Shown here: piece by piece, positions 8,924-18,681 of the stretch
Numbering within the stretch: position 1 is the stretch's first letter
Layout of the letters: each line of letters starts with the position of its first letter
Assembly (NCBI GenBank): GCA_020851035.1
Contig: JADZDM010000002.1
Span: 253,995-317,994, forward strand
DNA from: Gemmatimonadaceae bacterium
GTDB lineage: Bacteria; Gemmatimonadota; Gemmatimonadetes; Gemmatimonadales; Gemmatimonadaceae
Direction of reading: 5' to 3'
DNA length: 64,000 nt
Translations under genes and position numbers: made by a program
Notes under the pieces: generated by a model
What the model was told of the DNA's origin: nothing
Database searches by the model: none
The model's input: the letters and a program-made list of their open reading frames with translations, nothing else

Positions 8924-10366
8924 ATGAAGCCCGGCACCTCCGTCCTGCTGGTGGCCCTGGTGGTGGCACTGGGTGTCGCGGCGCTCACCCTGCGCCCGGT
9001 CACCCGCGCCGCCAACCGGATGGCCGCGCGCTCACGGCTGAAATACCGCGGGCGCCTGGACCGCTTCAAGCTGCGCAGCCGCGCGCATGTGCGCGGCCTG
9101 CTGCTGGCCGATCCCGTGATCGCGGCGGCGGTGGACGAGCACGTCGCCGCCACCGGCAAGGCGGCCGCCAGCGCGTGGCGGATGGTGGACGGCTACGTGC
9201 GCGAGATCGTGCCGTTCTTCAGCATCATCGCCTATTACGAAGTGGGATTCCGGCTCTCGCGCATACTGCTCGGCATGTTCTACAAGGTCACCGTCGAGTA
9301 CGAGGACCGACCCGCCATCCGGCACCTGCGGAAGGATGCACTGGTGGTGTACCTGATGAACCACCGGTCCAACGCCGACTACGTGCTGGTGGGCTTCGCG
9401 CTCTCCGGCCAGGTGGCCATCTCGTACGCGGTGGGCGAATGGGCGCGTGCCTTCCCGCTGGAGCAGATCTTCAAGGCGTTCGGCGGCTACTTCGTGCGGC
9501 GCCGGCACCGTGAGCGGCTTTACCACACGGTGCTCGAGCGCTACGTCCAGCTCATCACGCGCGAGGGCGTCACGCAGGGGATCTTCCTCGAGGGCGGCCT
9601 CACGCGCGACGGCCGCCTGCGCCCACCCAAGATCGGCCTCCTCGACTACGTGCTCGGCATCGGGCACGATCCCGCCTACCACGACCGCATCCACGTGATC
9701 CCCGTCGCGATCAACTACGACCGCGTGCTCGAGGACCGGTCCCTGCTGCGCGAACTCGACGCCGGAAGCGGTGGCAGGCCCGCGAGCCGCTGGGCGCAGC
9801 TGCGCGAGGTCGGCAGCTACGTCGTCTGGAATGCCGGCCGCGTGCTCACCCGCCGCTGGAAGCGGTACGGACGGGCCGCCGTCACCATCGGCACCCCCGT
9901 GCCGCTCGCCCCCTGGTACGCCAACCAGCCGGACCTCTTCACCATCCCGCGCGCCGATCGCCTCGCCCGCGTGGCCGAGCTCACCGACCGCATCATGACG
10001 CGCATCGGTGCCCTGATCCCGGTGACGCCGGTGCCGCTGGCCTGCGCCGCGATCCAGAGCCTCGGCGGCGAACTGATCGCGCGGGATCGCCTGCTGGCCC
10101 GGATCGCGGACCTGCGCGACGAGCTGGTGGAACTCAACGCGCGGGTCGTGCGTGCCGACCGCGATGCCGCCGAGACCCTCGACCTCGCGATGCGCATGCT
10201 CGTGATGCGGCACGTGGTGCTGCCCCAGGGCGACAGCATCCTGGTGCTGCCGCGAGGCCGCGAACTGGTGAGCTACTACGCCAACAGCATCGCGCACCTG
10301 CTCGGCCCCTGGGAGGCGGCAGTGCGGCAACGCGACGCCCTCCCGATGGACCTGCTCACCGTCTGA
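8924..10366 (+). CDS. PlsB-like glycerol-3-phosphate/lysophosphatidate acyltransferase
   Basis: I chose the ATG at 8924 (480 residues), which starts with a hydrophobic segment (LLVALVVALGVAALTL). The acyltransferase motifs are clear: HRSNAD with H147 and D152 (HX4D), FLEGGLTRDGR as the substrate-phosphate motif, and VIPVAINYDRV as the fourth motif. This is the PlsB branch rather than PlsC. It should transfer an acyl group to glycerol-3-phosphate or a related acceptor at the inner membrane in phospholipid synthesis. It is shorter than E. coli PlsB (over 800 residues) and lacks its long N-terminal part. fabH follows 98 bp downstream, which suits a lipid role. Confidence 0.88.
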   Translation: MKPGTSVLLVALVVALGVAALTLRPVTRAANRMAARSRLKYRGRLDRFKLRSRAHVRGLLLADPVIAAAVDEHVAATGKAAASAWRMVDGYVREIVPFFSIIAYYEVGFRLSRILLGMFYKVTVEYEDRPAIRHLRKDALVVYLMNHRSNADYVLVGFALSGQVAISYAVGEWARAFPLEQIFKAFGGYFVRRRHRERLYHTVLERYVQLITREGVTQGIFLEGGLTRDGRLRPPKIGLLDYVLGIGHDPAYHDRIHVIPVAINYDRVLEDRSLLRELDAGSGGRPASRWAQLREVGSYVVWNAGRVLTRRWKRYGRAAVTIGTPVPLAPWYANQPDLFTIPRADRLARVAELTDRIMTRIGALIPVTPVPLACAAIQSLGGELIARDRLLARIADLRDELVELNARVVRADRDAAETLDLAMRMLVMRHVVLPQGDSILVLPRGRELVSYYANSIAHLLGPWEAAVRQRDALPMDLLTV

Positions 10367-10464
10367 GGCGCCGGGGATCGCCGCCGGGACCACCGGCGCG
10401 TTACTGTTGTGGCCAGCACGAGCCCGCCAGCACCCCGCCCCACGTCTCCTCCCAGCCTGACATC

Positions 10465-11595
10465 ATGACCTACGCCGCCATCACCGGATGGGGGAAGTGC
10501 ATGCCACCCGCGGTCCTCACCAACGGCGACCTGTCGACGTTCCTCGACACGTCGGACGAGTGGATCGCGTCCCGCACCGGCATGCGCGAGCGGCGGATCT
10601 CGCACGTCAGCGCGACCGAGATGAGCGTGGTGGCGGTGCAGCACGCGCTGGCCTGCGCCGGCATCACGGCCGCCGATGTCGACATGATCATCTACGGCAG
10701 CTGCAGCCACGACGAGTCCGTGCCCAACACCGCCTCCGCCGTGCAGCTCGGCATCGGCGCACCCCGGGCCGCGGCCGTGGACATCAACACCGCCTGCACC
10801 AGCTTCTGCTACGGCCTCGCGATGGCCACCGGCATGATCCGCAGCGGCATGATGAAGACCGTCGTGGTCATCGGCGTGGAACTCATCACCCGCTTCATGG
10901 ACTGGGACAACCGTGGCGTGGCCGTGCTCTTCGGCGACGGGTGCGCCGCCGTGGTGCTGCAGGCCAGCGACCACGAGGAAGGGGTGATCGGCAGCGTGCT
11001 GGGCTGCGACGCCGAGGCGCGTGAGACGCTGCGGGTCCGCGGGCTCGGCTGCAGCTACTCCAACCAGGACGTGCAGCTCGGCGACACGATCTGGGACTTC
11101 GACGGCCAGGCGATCTTCAAGCGGGCCGTGAATGCGATGGCCGATGCGTCGGCACAGGTGCTGCGCGAGTGCGGGTTGACGCCCGATGACGTGGACCTCG
11201 TGGTGCCGCACCAGGCGAACCTGCGGATCATCGAGTCGGTGGCGAAGTACAGCGGCGTGCCGATGGAACGGGTGATGGTGAACGTGCAGAAGTACGGCAA
11301 CATGAGCGCGGCCACGGTGCCGGTGGCGCTGGTGGAGGCGCTGGAGGAGGGGCGGATCCGGCCCGGAGCGAACCTGCTCATGCCCGCCTTCGGCGGCGGG
11401 CTGACCTACTGCTCGCTGCTGGTGCGCTGGGGCACACGGGTGACACCGATCGGTGTGTCGAACGCGGCCCTGCCCCCCTGCCCGCACACGGGGCTCGAGC
11501 TGGTGAACGCCATTCGCGCGCGCCACGACTCACACGGCAAGTCGCTGGCGGGACTTCTCGCACCGGTCTTCCTCGACACGGCGCCGACGGCCTGA
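10465..11595 (+). CDS. fabH: 3-oxoacyl-ACP synthase III (KAS III)
   Basis: A 376-residue thiolase-fold enzyme with the FabH catalytic triad: C111 (NTACTSF), H249 (VPHQANLRI) and N279 (YGNMSAAT). It condenses acetyl-CoA (or another acyl-CoA) with malonyl-ACP to start fatty acid synthesis in the cytoplasm. After the usual final strand (GGLTYCSLLVRWG) it carries an extra tail of about 45 residues not typical of FabH, ending in LFLDT-like sequence. The neighbouring PlsB-like gene supports a lipid setting. Some FabH paralogues serve secondary metabolism, and this one is not embedded in a full fab cluster here. Confidence 0.92.
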   Translation: MTYAAITGWGKCMPPAVLTNGDLSTFLDTSDEWIASRTGMRERRISHVSATEMSVVAVQHALACAGITAADVDMIIYGSCSHDESVPNTASAVQLGIGAPRAAAVDINTACTSFCYGLAMATGMIRSGMMKTVVVIGVELITRFMDWDNRGVAVLFGDGCAAVVLQASDHEEGVIGSVLGCDAEARETLRVRGLGCSYSNQDVQLGDTIWDFDGQAIFKRAVNAMADASAQVLRECGLTPDDVDLVVPHQANLRIIESVAKYSGVPMERVMVNVQKYGNMSAATVPVALVEALEEGRIRPGANLLMPAFGGGLTYCSLLVRWGTRVTPIGVSNAALPPCPHTGLELVNAIRARHDSHGKSLAGLLAPVFLDTAPTA

Positions 11596-11611
11596 TTGCG
11601 CCACCGCCGCG

Positions 11612-12520
11612 TCAGCGCGGCAGCGACTCCACCACGATCCGGCCGCGAAAGGAGCGCACCGTCACCGGCGGCATCACCCGCCCGGGTGCGCCGATCCGGC
11701 GCTGCAGCGCGGCGGTTGACGCCGTGCGCACGGCCAGCGCAGCCAGGTCCAGCGCGGGCCGGCCGATCCGCCCGCCGATGCCGTCGGCGCCACCACGCAG
11801 GTCCAGCGCGGCCGCCTGGTCGGCCGGCAACTCGATGCGGACGGCACCACCGAAGGTCTCCACATCGAGGGCCCCGTCCGGTGCGAGTCGCCCGTCGATG
11901 GTGACGCGCCCCTCCACCGTCTCCACGCGCACACGCCCCAGCGGCTGTCCCGAAACAGACACCGGACCGCTGAACGACTCGAGTTGCGCCTCGCCGATGC
12001 GTCCCGCGATCTCGAGGCTCCCTCGCGTGGTGCGCGCGCGTACGTGCGCGATCCGGCCGGACACGTGCACGGCGCCGCTGATCGACTCCGCCGTCACCGC
12101 CTCGGCATCGCCCGAGACGTCCACCTCACCGGCCGCCGCCCCTACGTCGATCGTTCCCGACACGCCGCGCACCTCCACATCGGCCGCGCCGCTCCGCACC
12201 ACCAGCCGCGCCGCGAACGGCACGCGCACCAGCAGGCGCGTCCGGCCGCCGCTGGCCCGGCCCTCCGCACCCAGCTTCAGCCCCGCGGCACTCCCGCCGC
12301 CGAAGAGTGTCTCCCCCGTCGCCAGTACGCCGCTGAGCGAAACCGAATCGCGATCCCATCCTTCCACCTCCAGCGTGCCGGTCGGGGCATGCACCTTGAT
12401 CGCCGCCGAGGGCAGCGCGCGCCAGCCACGCTGCACGGGGGCGCCCTGCGCCGTCAGCGCTCCCGCGACGCCGGCACTCCACACCGCGAGCGACCAGACC
12501 CACCGCCGCAGGCGGGGCAT
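11612..12520 (-). CDS. DUF4097-like beta-strand repeat protein, exported
   Basis: I chose the ATG at 12520 (302 residues), whose A is shared with the TGA stop of the upstream gene (TGATG). It has an N-terminal signal peptide (residues 5-25, ending ALTAQGA). The rest is a regular succession of short beta strands rich in Val, Gly and Ser with recurring VxVxGxxG patterns, typical of DUF4097 putative-adhesin proteins that fold as a beta-helix-like solenoid. The coupling to a sigma factor and a membrane protein suggests envelope sensing, as is common for this family. Its molecular function is unknown. Confidence 0.8.
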   Translation of the reverse strand: MPRLRRWVWSLAVWSAGVAGALTAQGAPVQRGWRALPSAAIKVHAPTGTLEVEGWDRDSVSLSGVLATGETLFGGGSAAGLKLGAEGRASGGRTRLLVRVPFAARLVVRSGAADVEVRGVSGTIDVGAAAGEVDVSGDAEAVTAESISGAVHVSGRIAHVRARTTRGSLEIAGRIGEAQLESFSGPVSVSGQPLGRVRVETVEGRVTIDGRLAPDGALDVETFGGAVRIELPADQAAALDLRGGADGIGGRIGRPALDLAALAVRTASTAALQRRIGAPGRVMPPVTVRSFRGRIVVESLPR

Positions 12521-13095
12521 CAGATGTCGTCGAGCAGTGACTGGGCCCGCTGCAGCAACGCGAGCTGCTGCGCGCGCAGCGCCGCCAGGGCCACCTTCGC
12601 GGCATCGTTCGCCGGATCGCGCACCAGCGAGGCACGCGCCACCGCAATCGCCTGCTCGGAGGTGGCGAGCGCGGAGTCCACTGCCGCCCGCGCTTCCACC
12701 GGCCACCGGGCGGCCCGCACCGGGTCCGCCGATGCTGCGCGCCAGTTGCGGGCCTCGTCCAGCGCCGCACGCACCCGCGGATCGCTGCGCTCGTCGGGAA
12801 GCAGCGCGGCCACCGGCATGGCAGCGTGTCCGGCGGTGCCTCGCACCCGCTGCGTGGTCACCAGCACCAGCAGCAGCGCGGCCACGCCGGTCACGGCGGT
12901 GACCAGCGCCCGACGGCGCCACGATGCTGCAGCCCCGCGTGCCGCCGCGGCCGGGCCCTCCGCGACCTGCATGGCCGCGTGCAGCGAGTCCCACGCCGAC
13001 GCGGGCGGCGTGCGCTCCGCCGGCAGCGCGTCCAGCGCCGCGCGCAGCACCGGCGGCGGCGCGTCCGCACCGGAATCCCGGGTGGCGTCGGTCAT
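12520..13095 (-). CDS. Putative membrane anti-sigma-type regulator
   Basis: A 191-residue protein with one transmembrane helix (about residues 74-92, LVTAVTGVAALLLVLV), a cytoplasmic N-terminal half and an Ala/Arg-rich helical C-terminal domain. It sits directly between the sigma factor gene (4-bp overlap) and the DUF4097 gene (1-bp overlap), the usual place for an anti-sigma factor. The zinc anti-sigma motif HxxxCxxC is absent: the protein has no Cys in its N-terminal half. The role is inferred from position and topology only. Confidence 0.6.
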   Translation of the reverse strand: MTDATRDSGADAPPPVLRAALDALPAERTPPASAWDSLHAAMQVAEGPAAAARGAAASWRRRALVTAVTGVAALLLVLVTTQRVRGTAGHAAMPVAALLPDERSDPRVRAALDEARNWRAASADPVRAARWPVEARAAVDSALATSEQAIAVARASLVRDPANDAAKVALAALRAQQLALLQRAQSLLDDI

Positions 13096-13685
13096 CGTTC
13101 GAGCTCGCGACCCAGCAGGAAGCGCGCGCGTGACACCTGCGCGCGGATGGTCCCCGGCGCGGTGTCGGTCACCAGTGCGATCTCGTCGTACGAGTAGCCT
13201 TCGACGTCACGCAGCACGAAGGCGGTGCGCATGCGCGGCGGCAGGGCGGTGATGGCGCGCTCGATGTCGATGGCACCGGCGGGATCGCGCAGCGGCGCGG
13301 CAATGCCGGCCAGCTTCTCCATCTCGGCCTCCACCGTCTCGTGTGCCTCGCGACGGCGACGCGCCCGCAGCGCGCCGAGGTGGGCATTCACGGCGATGCG
13401 GTGCAGCCAGGTGCCAAGGGCACTCTCGGCGCGCCAGTGCGGCAGCCCGCGCCATGCCTGCAGGAAGGTCTCCTGCAGCAGGTCGGATGCCAGCGCCTCG
13501 TCACCCGCCAGGCGGATCAGCAGCGCGAAGATGCGCGGCGCGTGGCTACGGTACAGGGCGCCGAACGCCGCATCGTCTCCCTGCTGCGCCGCAGCGACGA
13601 GTGCGCGTTCTGCACCGTCGTCGCCCCGCTCGGGTGGCGGCACGTCGGGCGTTTCCGGGCTGAGCGTTGCCGGGCGGCGGGACAC
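13092..13685 (-). CDS. ECF-type RNA polymerase sigma factor
   Basis: A 197-residue sigma-70-family protein. Region 2 covers about residues 38-105 (ALYRSHAPRIFAL to LHRIAVNAHL), and region 4 about 135-190 (ITALPPRMRTAFVLRDVEGYSYDEIA), with a helix-turn-helix. There is no region 1 or 3, as expected for ECF factors. It directs RNA polymerase to a specific regulon, probably under control of the membrane protein encoded next. Its stop overlaps the next start by 4 bp (ATGA). It starts a three-gene operon ending in the DUF4097 protein and is divergent from the S9 peptidase. Confidence 0.93.
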   Translation of the reverse strand: MSRRPATLSPETPDVPPPERGDDGAERALVAAAQQGDDAAFGALYRSHAPRIFALLIRLAGDEALASDLLQETFLQAWRGLPHWRAESALGTWLHRIAVNAHLGALRARRRREAHETVEAEMEKLAGIAAPLRDPAGAIDIERAITALPPRMRTAFVLRDVEGYSYDEIALVTDTAPGTIRAQVSRARFLLGRELER

Positions 13686-13877
13686 GATGCGGCGTTCTCC
13701 GGAGGGAAGCAGGGAAGGTGAAGGTACGCCCGGATGACCCGGCTGGCGGAGGCCCGCGCCGCCGGGCCTGGGCCGGCCAGCGCCTACCCTGCTTGGATGC
13801 CGACCGGCGACGCGGTGCGTAGCCTACGCATCGCGCGGGCCGGCGGCATCGAATCGAGCGTCCCCAACCCCGCCACG

Positions 13878-15884
13878 ATGCCCACGCGCCTCACGTGCCT
13901 GCTTCCCGCCATCGCCGCACTGGTGGCGGCCGAACCCCTCACCGGACAGCCGGCGCCGCAGACACCGCGACTGATCCCGATCGAGACCCTGTTCAGCGCA
14001 CCCGAGGCTGCCGACGCGGCCCTCTCGCCGGACGGGAGCGCCGTGGCATATCTCGCGCCGTGGCGCGGCCGCCTCAACATCCACCTGCGGTTCCTCGACG
14101 GACCGGCGCGGGTGCGGCGGATCACCGCCGACACCGTGCGCTCCATCGCGGCCTACTGGTGGTCCGCCGACGGCACACGCCTGCTCTACCTCCAGGATGG
14201 CGGCGGCGACGAGCGCTATCACCTCTTCGTCGCGAACCCGCGCACGACAGCCGCCGCACGCGACCTCACCCCGTTTCCCGGGGTCGAGGTCGAGGTGGTG
14301 GCACTGCCGGCGGCGCGACCCGGCACCGCCGTCATCACGCTGAATCGCCGCACGCCCACGCTGGCCGACGCGTACCGGGTCGACCTGACCACCGGGGCCT
14401 TGCTCGCCGTGGCGGAGAACCCCGGCACGTTCCTCGGCTATGCCGCCGATGACTCGGGCCGCGTGCTCGTCGCATACTCGGTGGATTCGGGCGGGCGGTA
14501 CGCATTGCATGCGCGGGCCAGCGAGCGCGATGCGTGGCGCACCGTGCGCTCGTACCCGGTGGAGGACCGGATCGTGCCGCTGCGCGTGGCGCCCGATGGG
14601 CGCTCGGTGGTGATGCTGAGCACCGCGGGCAGTGACCTCGCGCGGGTCGTCCGCGCCGACCTGCAGGCGGGCGCGGAGGCGATGCTCGACGAAGACCCGC
14701 TGCGCACCGCGGACGCCGAACCGCCGCTGCTGACGCATGCGGGTGACGCGGTGCTGGTGGCTGCGTACGACAGTGACACCCTGCGCCTCTATGGTCGCAC
14801 CGAGGCAGCGCGCACGATGCTGCAACTGGCCACCGCGCAGATCCGGGGTGGTGGTCTGTCGGTGGCGGGGGCCAGCGCGGACCAGCGCCGCTGGTTGCTG
14901 GTGCAGTCGGCGCCCGACGTGCCCACGCGCACCTGGCTGCTGGACGGACGCACGCGGCGGGTGACGCTGCTGCACCGGTACCGGCCATCACTCGACCGGT
15001 TCGCACTCGCCCGCATGCGCCCGGTGGCCTTCCCCGCGCGCGATGGCCTGCCACTGCGCGGCTACGTCACCGAACCCGCCGGACGCGGCGCGCGACGTGT
15101 GCCGCTGGTGCTGCTCGTCCACGGCGGACCGTGGGCCCGCGACCGGCACGACTTCCAGGGCGAGGTGCAGCTGCTCGCCAACCGCGGGTACGCCGTGCTG
15201 CAGGTCAACTACCGGGGGTCGACGGGATTCGGCAAGCGATTCGCCCGTGCCGCACGACGCGAGTTCGCGGGACGGATGCACGAGGACCTGCTGGATGGCG
15301 TGCGCTGGGCGGTGGACGCCGGCATCGCCGACAGCACGCGAGTCGCGATCATGGGCGGCTCGTACGGCGGCTATGCGGCACTGGTGGGGCTGACGTTCAC
15401 CCCGCGCACATTCCGCTGCGCGGTGGACTATGCCGGCATGAGCAACCTGGTGACGCTGCTCGAGTCGTTCCCGCCGTCGTGGCAGCCGTTCCTGCCGCGG
15501 AACTGGTATCCCTTCGTCGGCGACCCCCGCGACTCCGCCAGCCGCGCCGACCTCATCGCCCGCTCACCGCTCTTCCGGGTCGACGCCGCCGTCGCCCCCC
15601 TCCTGATCTTCCAGGGGGCGAATGACCCGCGTGTCACGCCGGAACAGTCGGGCCGCATCGCGGGTGCGCTGCATCGCCGGCGGATCCCCGTGACGTATCT
15701 GCTCGCGGCGGCGGAGGGACACGACTTCAGCGAGGCGGAGACGGCGCTGGCGGTGAACCGTGCGGCCGAGCTCTTCCTCGCGCGCTGCCTCGGGGGCCGG
15801 GCGCAACCGCGGACCATCCCGTCCATCGCCCGCGCGTTGCGGCGCATGCGCGTCGACCTCGACAGCCTGGTCCGGCACCCCTGA
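13878..15884 (+). CDS. S9 family prolyl oligopeptidase-type peptidase, exported
   Basis: I chose the ATG at 13878 (668 residues) because it begins a signal peptide (TRLTCLLPAIAALVAAEPLTGQ). Residues about 35-390 form the beta-propeller and 400-660 the alpha/beta hydrolase. The catalytic triad is visible: Ser495 in GGSYGGYA, Asp583 in GANDPRV and His615 in EGHDF. Such dipeptidyl-aminopeptidase/acylaminoacyl-peptidase relatives cleave short peptides in the periplasm. It lies 87 bp upstream of the molybdenum hydroxylase genes on the same strand, but probably not in the same functional unit. Confidence 0.93.
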   Translation: MPTRLTCLLPAIAALVAAEPLTGQPAPQTPRLIPIETLFSAPEAADAALSPDGSAVAYLAPWRGRLNIHLRFLDGPARVRRITADTVRSIAAYWWSADGTRLLYLQDGGGDERYHLFVANPRTTAAARDLTPFPGVEVEVVALPAARPGTAVITLNRRTPTLADAYRVDLTTGALLAVAENPGTFLGYAADDSGRVLVAYSVDSGGRYALHARASERDAWRTVRSYPVEDRIVPLRVAPDGRSVVMLSTAGSDLARVVRADLQAGAEAMLDEDPLRTADAEPPLLTHAGDAVLVAAYDSDTLRLYGRTEAARTMLQLATAQIRGGGLSVAGASADQRRWLLVQSAPDVPTRTWLLDGRTRRVTLLHRYRPSLDRFALARMRPVAFPARDGLPLRGYVTEPAGRGARRVPLVLLVHGGPWARDRHDFQGEVQLLANRGYAVLQVNYRGSTGFGKRFARAARREFAGRMHEDLLDGVRWAVDAGIADSTRVAIMGGSYGGYAALVGLTFTPRTFRCAVDYAGMSNLVTLLESFPPSWQPFLPRNWYPFVGDPRDSASRADLIARSPLFRVDAAVAPLLIFQGANDPRVTPEQSGRIAGALHRRRIPVTYLLAAAEGHDFSEAETALAVNRAAELFLARCLGGRAQPRTIPSIARALRRMRVDLDSLVRHP

Positions 15885-15971
15885 GCGGGGGGTGCGGTGG
15901 CCTGCGGGGCGGCGTTGCGACCCCGGGGCCCGGGCGCGAGATTCCCGGGTCTGCCATCCCAGGAGCCAGCA

Positions 15972-16460
15972 ATGCCGGTCACGTTCACCGTCAATGGTGC
16001 ATCGCGCACCGTCGATGTCCCCGCCGACATGCCGCTCCTCTGGGTGCTGCGTGACGTGCTCGATCTCAAGGGCACCAAGTACGGCTGCGGCATCGCGCAA
16101 TGTGGGGCCTGCACCGTCCACGTGAACGGGGCACCGGCGCGCGCCTGCCAGCTCCCCGTGGCCACGCTGCAGGGGGCGAAGGTCACGACCATCGAGGGGC
16201 TCTCCGCCGACGGGACGCACCCGCTGCAGAAGGCGTGGGAGGAACTGGACGTGCCGCAGTGCGGCTACTGCCAGGCGGGGCAGATCATGACGGCCGCTGC
16301 GCTGCTCGCCCGGACGCCGCGCCCCACCGATGCGCAGATCGACGCCGCGATGGGAGGCAACCTCTGTCGCTGCGCCACGTACACGCGCATCCGCGAGGGC
16401 ATTCATCGCGCCGCGGGCACCGCCACCGGTGCCGCCACCGGCACGGGAGGCCGCTCATGA
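15972..16460 (+). CDS. Molybdenum hydroxylase [2Fe-2S] subunit (IorA-like)
   Basis: A 162-residue ferredoxin-type subunit with two [2Fe-2S] sites. The plant-type cluster ligands are C39, C44, C47 and C59 (CGIAQCGAC); the all-helical domain ligands are C97, C100, C132 and C134 (CGYCQAG, LCRC). It passes electrons from the molybdenum subunit encoded next to an outside acceptor. An AGGAG ribosome-binding site precedes the ATG at 15972, so I preferred this to an upstream in-frame extension. The stop overlaps the next ATG (ATGA). The length and two-gene form match isoquinoline 1-oxidoreductase or aldehyde dehydrogenase types that lack a FAD subunit. Confidence 0.93.
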   Translation: MPVTFTVNGASRTVDVPADMPLLWVLRDVLDLKGTKYGCGIAQCGACTVHVNGAPARACQLPVATLQGAKVTTIEGLSADGTHPLQKAWEELDVPQCGYCQAGQIMTAAALLARTPRPTDAQIDAAMGGNLCRCATYTRIREGIHRAAGTATGAATGTGGRS

Positions 16461-18673
16461 CCATCGACACGACGCTCGGCCGCCGCAGCTTCCTGAAGGT
16501 CTCGGCCCTTGCCGGCGGCGGGCTGCTGCTTGGCGCGTGGCTGGACTTCGGCCGCGATGGCGTGGCGGAAGCGGCGAACGCGCCGCTCGCCCCGGACGAG
16601 TTCACCCCCAACGCCTTCATCCGCATCGCCTCCTCGGGCGCCATCGTCGTGATGGCGAAGAACCCCGAGGTCGGCCAGGGCATCAAGACGATGCTCCCGA
16701 TGCTGATCGCGGAGGAACTCGACGTGGACTTCAGCGCGATCACGATCGAGCAGGCGATGAGCGACGAGTCGAAGTACGGGCGGCAGGTGGCGGGGGGCAG
16801 CACGGCGACGCCGGTGAACTGGGAGCCGCTGCGCCGCGCCGGCGCCGCCGGTCGCCAGATGCTGGTCGCGGCCGCCGCCCAGGCGTGGGGCGTGCCCGCG
16901 GCCGAGTGCACGACGGCGTCCGGCGTGGTGCACCACCGCGCGTCGAACCGCCAGGCCACGTACGGCGCGCTGGCGAACGCCGCCGCGCTGCTGCCGGCGC
17001 CCGACCTCGCGAGCGTGACGCTGAAGAACCCGCGCGACTTCCGCATCATCGGCAAGGCCATCGGCGGCGTGGACAACCACAAGGTCGTCACCGGGCAGCC
17101 CCTCTTCGGCATCGACGTCTCGGTGCCCGGCATGCTGCACGCGATGTACGTGAAGTGTCCCGTCTACGGTGGGAGCGCGGTGAGCGCCAACCTCGACGAG
17201 GTCAAGGCGATGCCGGGCATCCGCAACGTCTTCATCGTGCAGCCCGGCGGCACCGTGCTGAGCGGGCTGCTCGGGGGGGTCGCCATCGTCGCCGATTCGT
17301 GGTGGCTGGCGAAGACGGCCCGCGAGAAGCTGGTCGTGACCTGGAACGAGGGCGCGACGGCGCAGCAGGGCACCGCGTCGTTCAAGGCGAAGGCCACCGA
17401 GCTGTTCGCGCAGGCACCGCAGCGGTCGCTCAAGGCGGTCGGCGACGTGAACGCCGCGTTCGCGGCGGCTGCGAAGACGGTCGAGGCGACGTACGAGTAC
17501 CCGTTCATCGCGCACGCCACCCTCGAGCCGCAGAACTGCACCGCGCACGTGCGTGCCGACGGCATCGAGATCTGGGCACCGACGCAGAACCCGCAGGCCG
17601 GCCGTGCGCTGGTGGCGAAGACGCTCGGTGTGGCCGAGAAGGACATCGCCATCCACATGATGCGCAGCGGCGGCGGGTTCGGGCGACGCCTGAACAACGA
17701 CTACATGGTCGAGGCCGCGATGATCTCGAAGCTGGCCGGCGCGCCGGTCAAGCTGCTCTGGTCACGCGAGGACGACATCCGGCACGACTTCTACCGGCCC
17801 GGCGGCTTCCACAAACTGAAGGGCGCGGTGGACGCATCGGGCCGGCTCACGGCCTGGCAGAACCACTTCGTGAGCTTCTCGTCCGCCGGCGGTGGCACCG
17901 ACTTCGTGCCGAGCGCGGGGATGGACGGCGGTGAGTTCCCTGCCCTCGCGGCGCCGAACCTGAGCATCGGTGTCTCCACCATGCCGCTCGGCGTGCCGAC
18001 GGGTTACCTCCGCGCGCCCGGCAGCAACGCGCTCGCCTTCGTGATGGAGTCGTTCATCGACGAGCTCGCGCACGCCGCGGCGGTGGACCCGATCACCTTC
18101 CGGCTGAACCTCCTCGACGCCCTGCCGGCGGAGCCGCCACGCGGCGGCATGGTGGCGTCACGCATGCGCGGCGTGCTGGAGCTGGTGAAGGAGAAGTCGG
18201 GCTGGGGCACGCGGCGCCTGCGCAAGGGCTCCGGCATGGGCGTGGCGACGTACTTCTCGCACCGCGGCTATTTCGCCGAGGTGGTGGAGGTGTCGGTCAG
18301 CCGCACCGGCGTGTTGACGGTCACCAAGGTCTGGGCGGCCGGCGATGTCGGCAGCCAGATCATCAATCCCTCGGGCGCCATCAACCAGGTGGAAGGCTCC
18401 GTGATCGACGGCATCGGCGAGGCGCTCTCGCAGGAGATGACGTTCGCCGGCGGCCGCGCGCAGCAGGGCAACTTCAACGACTTCACGCTCATCCGAATGC
18501 CGCAGGTGCCCCGGATCGAGGTGCACTTCCGCCTCACCGAGAACCCGCCCACCGGCATGGGCGAGCCGGCGCTGCCGCCGGTGGTGCCCGCGCTCTGCAA
18601 CGCCATCTTCGCGGCCACCGGCAAGCGCGTCCGCACCCTGCCGCTGTCAAGACAGAACCTGCGCTGGGCGTAG
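16457..18673 (+). CDS. Molybdenum hydroxylase Mo-binding subunit (IorB-like), Tat-exported
   Basis: A 738-residue molybdopterin-binding subunit of the xanthine oxidase family. A twin-arginine signal is present ([21 protein letters not shown]). It has two Mo-binding domains and a late [10 protein letters not shown] segment in which Glu703 fits the conserved catalytic Glu. It should oxidise an N-heterocycle or aldehyde with water as oxygen donor. The small FeS partner has no signal and probably rides along with this subunit, which places the enzyme in the periplasm. There is no FAD subunit, so electrons probably go to a cytochrome. XdhC and MocA-like maturation genes follow. Confidence 0.92.
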   Translation: MTIDTTLGRRSFLKVSALAGGGLLLGAWLDFGRDGVAEAANAPLAPDEFTPNAFIRIASSGAIVVMAKNPEVGQGIKTMLPMLIAEELDVDFSAITIEQAMSDESKYGRQVAGGSTATPVNWEPLRRAGAAGRQMLVAAAAQAWGVPAAECTTASGVVHHRASNRQATYGALANAAALLPAPDLASVTLKNPRDFRIIGKAIGGVDNHKVVTGQPLFGIDVSVPGMLHAMYVKCPVYGGSAVSANLDEVKAMPGIRNVFIVQPGGTVLSGLLGGVAIVADSWWLAKTAREKLVVTWNEGATAQQGTASFKAKATELFAQAPQRSLKAVGDVNAAFAAAAKTVEATYEYPFIAHATLEPQNCTAHVRADGIEIWAPTQNPQAGRALVAKTLGVAEKDIAIHMMRSGGGFGRRLNNDYMVEAAMISKLAGAPVKLLWSREDDIRHDFYRPGGFHKLKGAVDASGRLTAWQNHFVSFSSAGGGTDFVPSAGMDGGEFPALAAPNLSIGVSTMPLGVPTGYLRAPGSNALAFVMESFIDELAHAAAVDPITFRLNLLDALPAEPPRGGMVASRMRGVLELVKEKSGWGTRRLRKGSGMGVATYFSHRGYFAEVVEVSVSRTGVLTVTKVWAAGDVGSQIINPSGAINQVEGSVIDGIGEALSQEMTFAGGRAQQGNFNDFTLIRMPQVPRIEVHFRLTENPPTGMGEPALPPVVPALCNAIFAATGKRVRTLPLSRQNLRWA

Positions 18674-18681
18674 GCGCCGTC

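Noticed and set aside
11606-11621. Small hairpin GCCGCG-TCAG-CGCGGC as a terminator between fabH and the DUF4097 gene
   Set aside because: The stem is only 6 bp and overlaps coding sequence; such stems are common by chance at this GC content.
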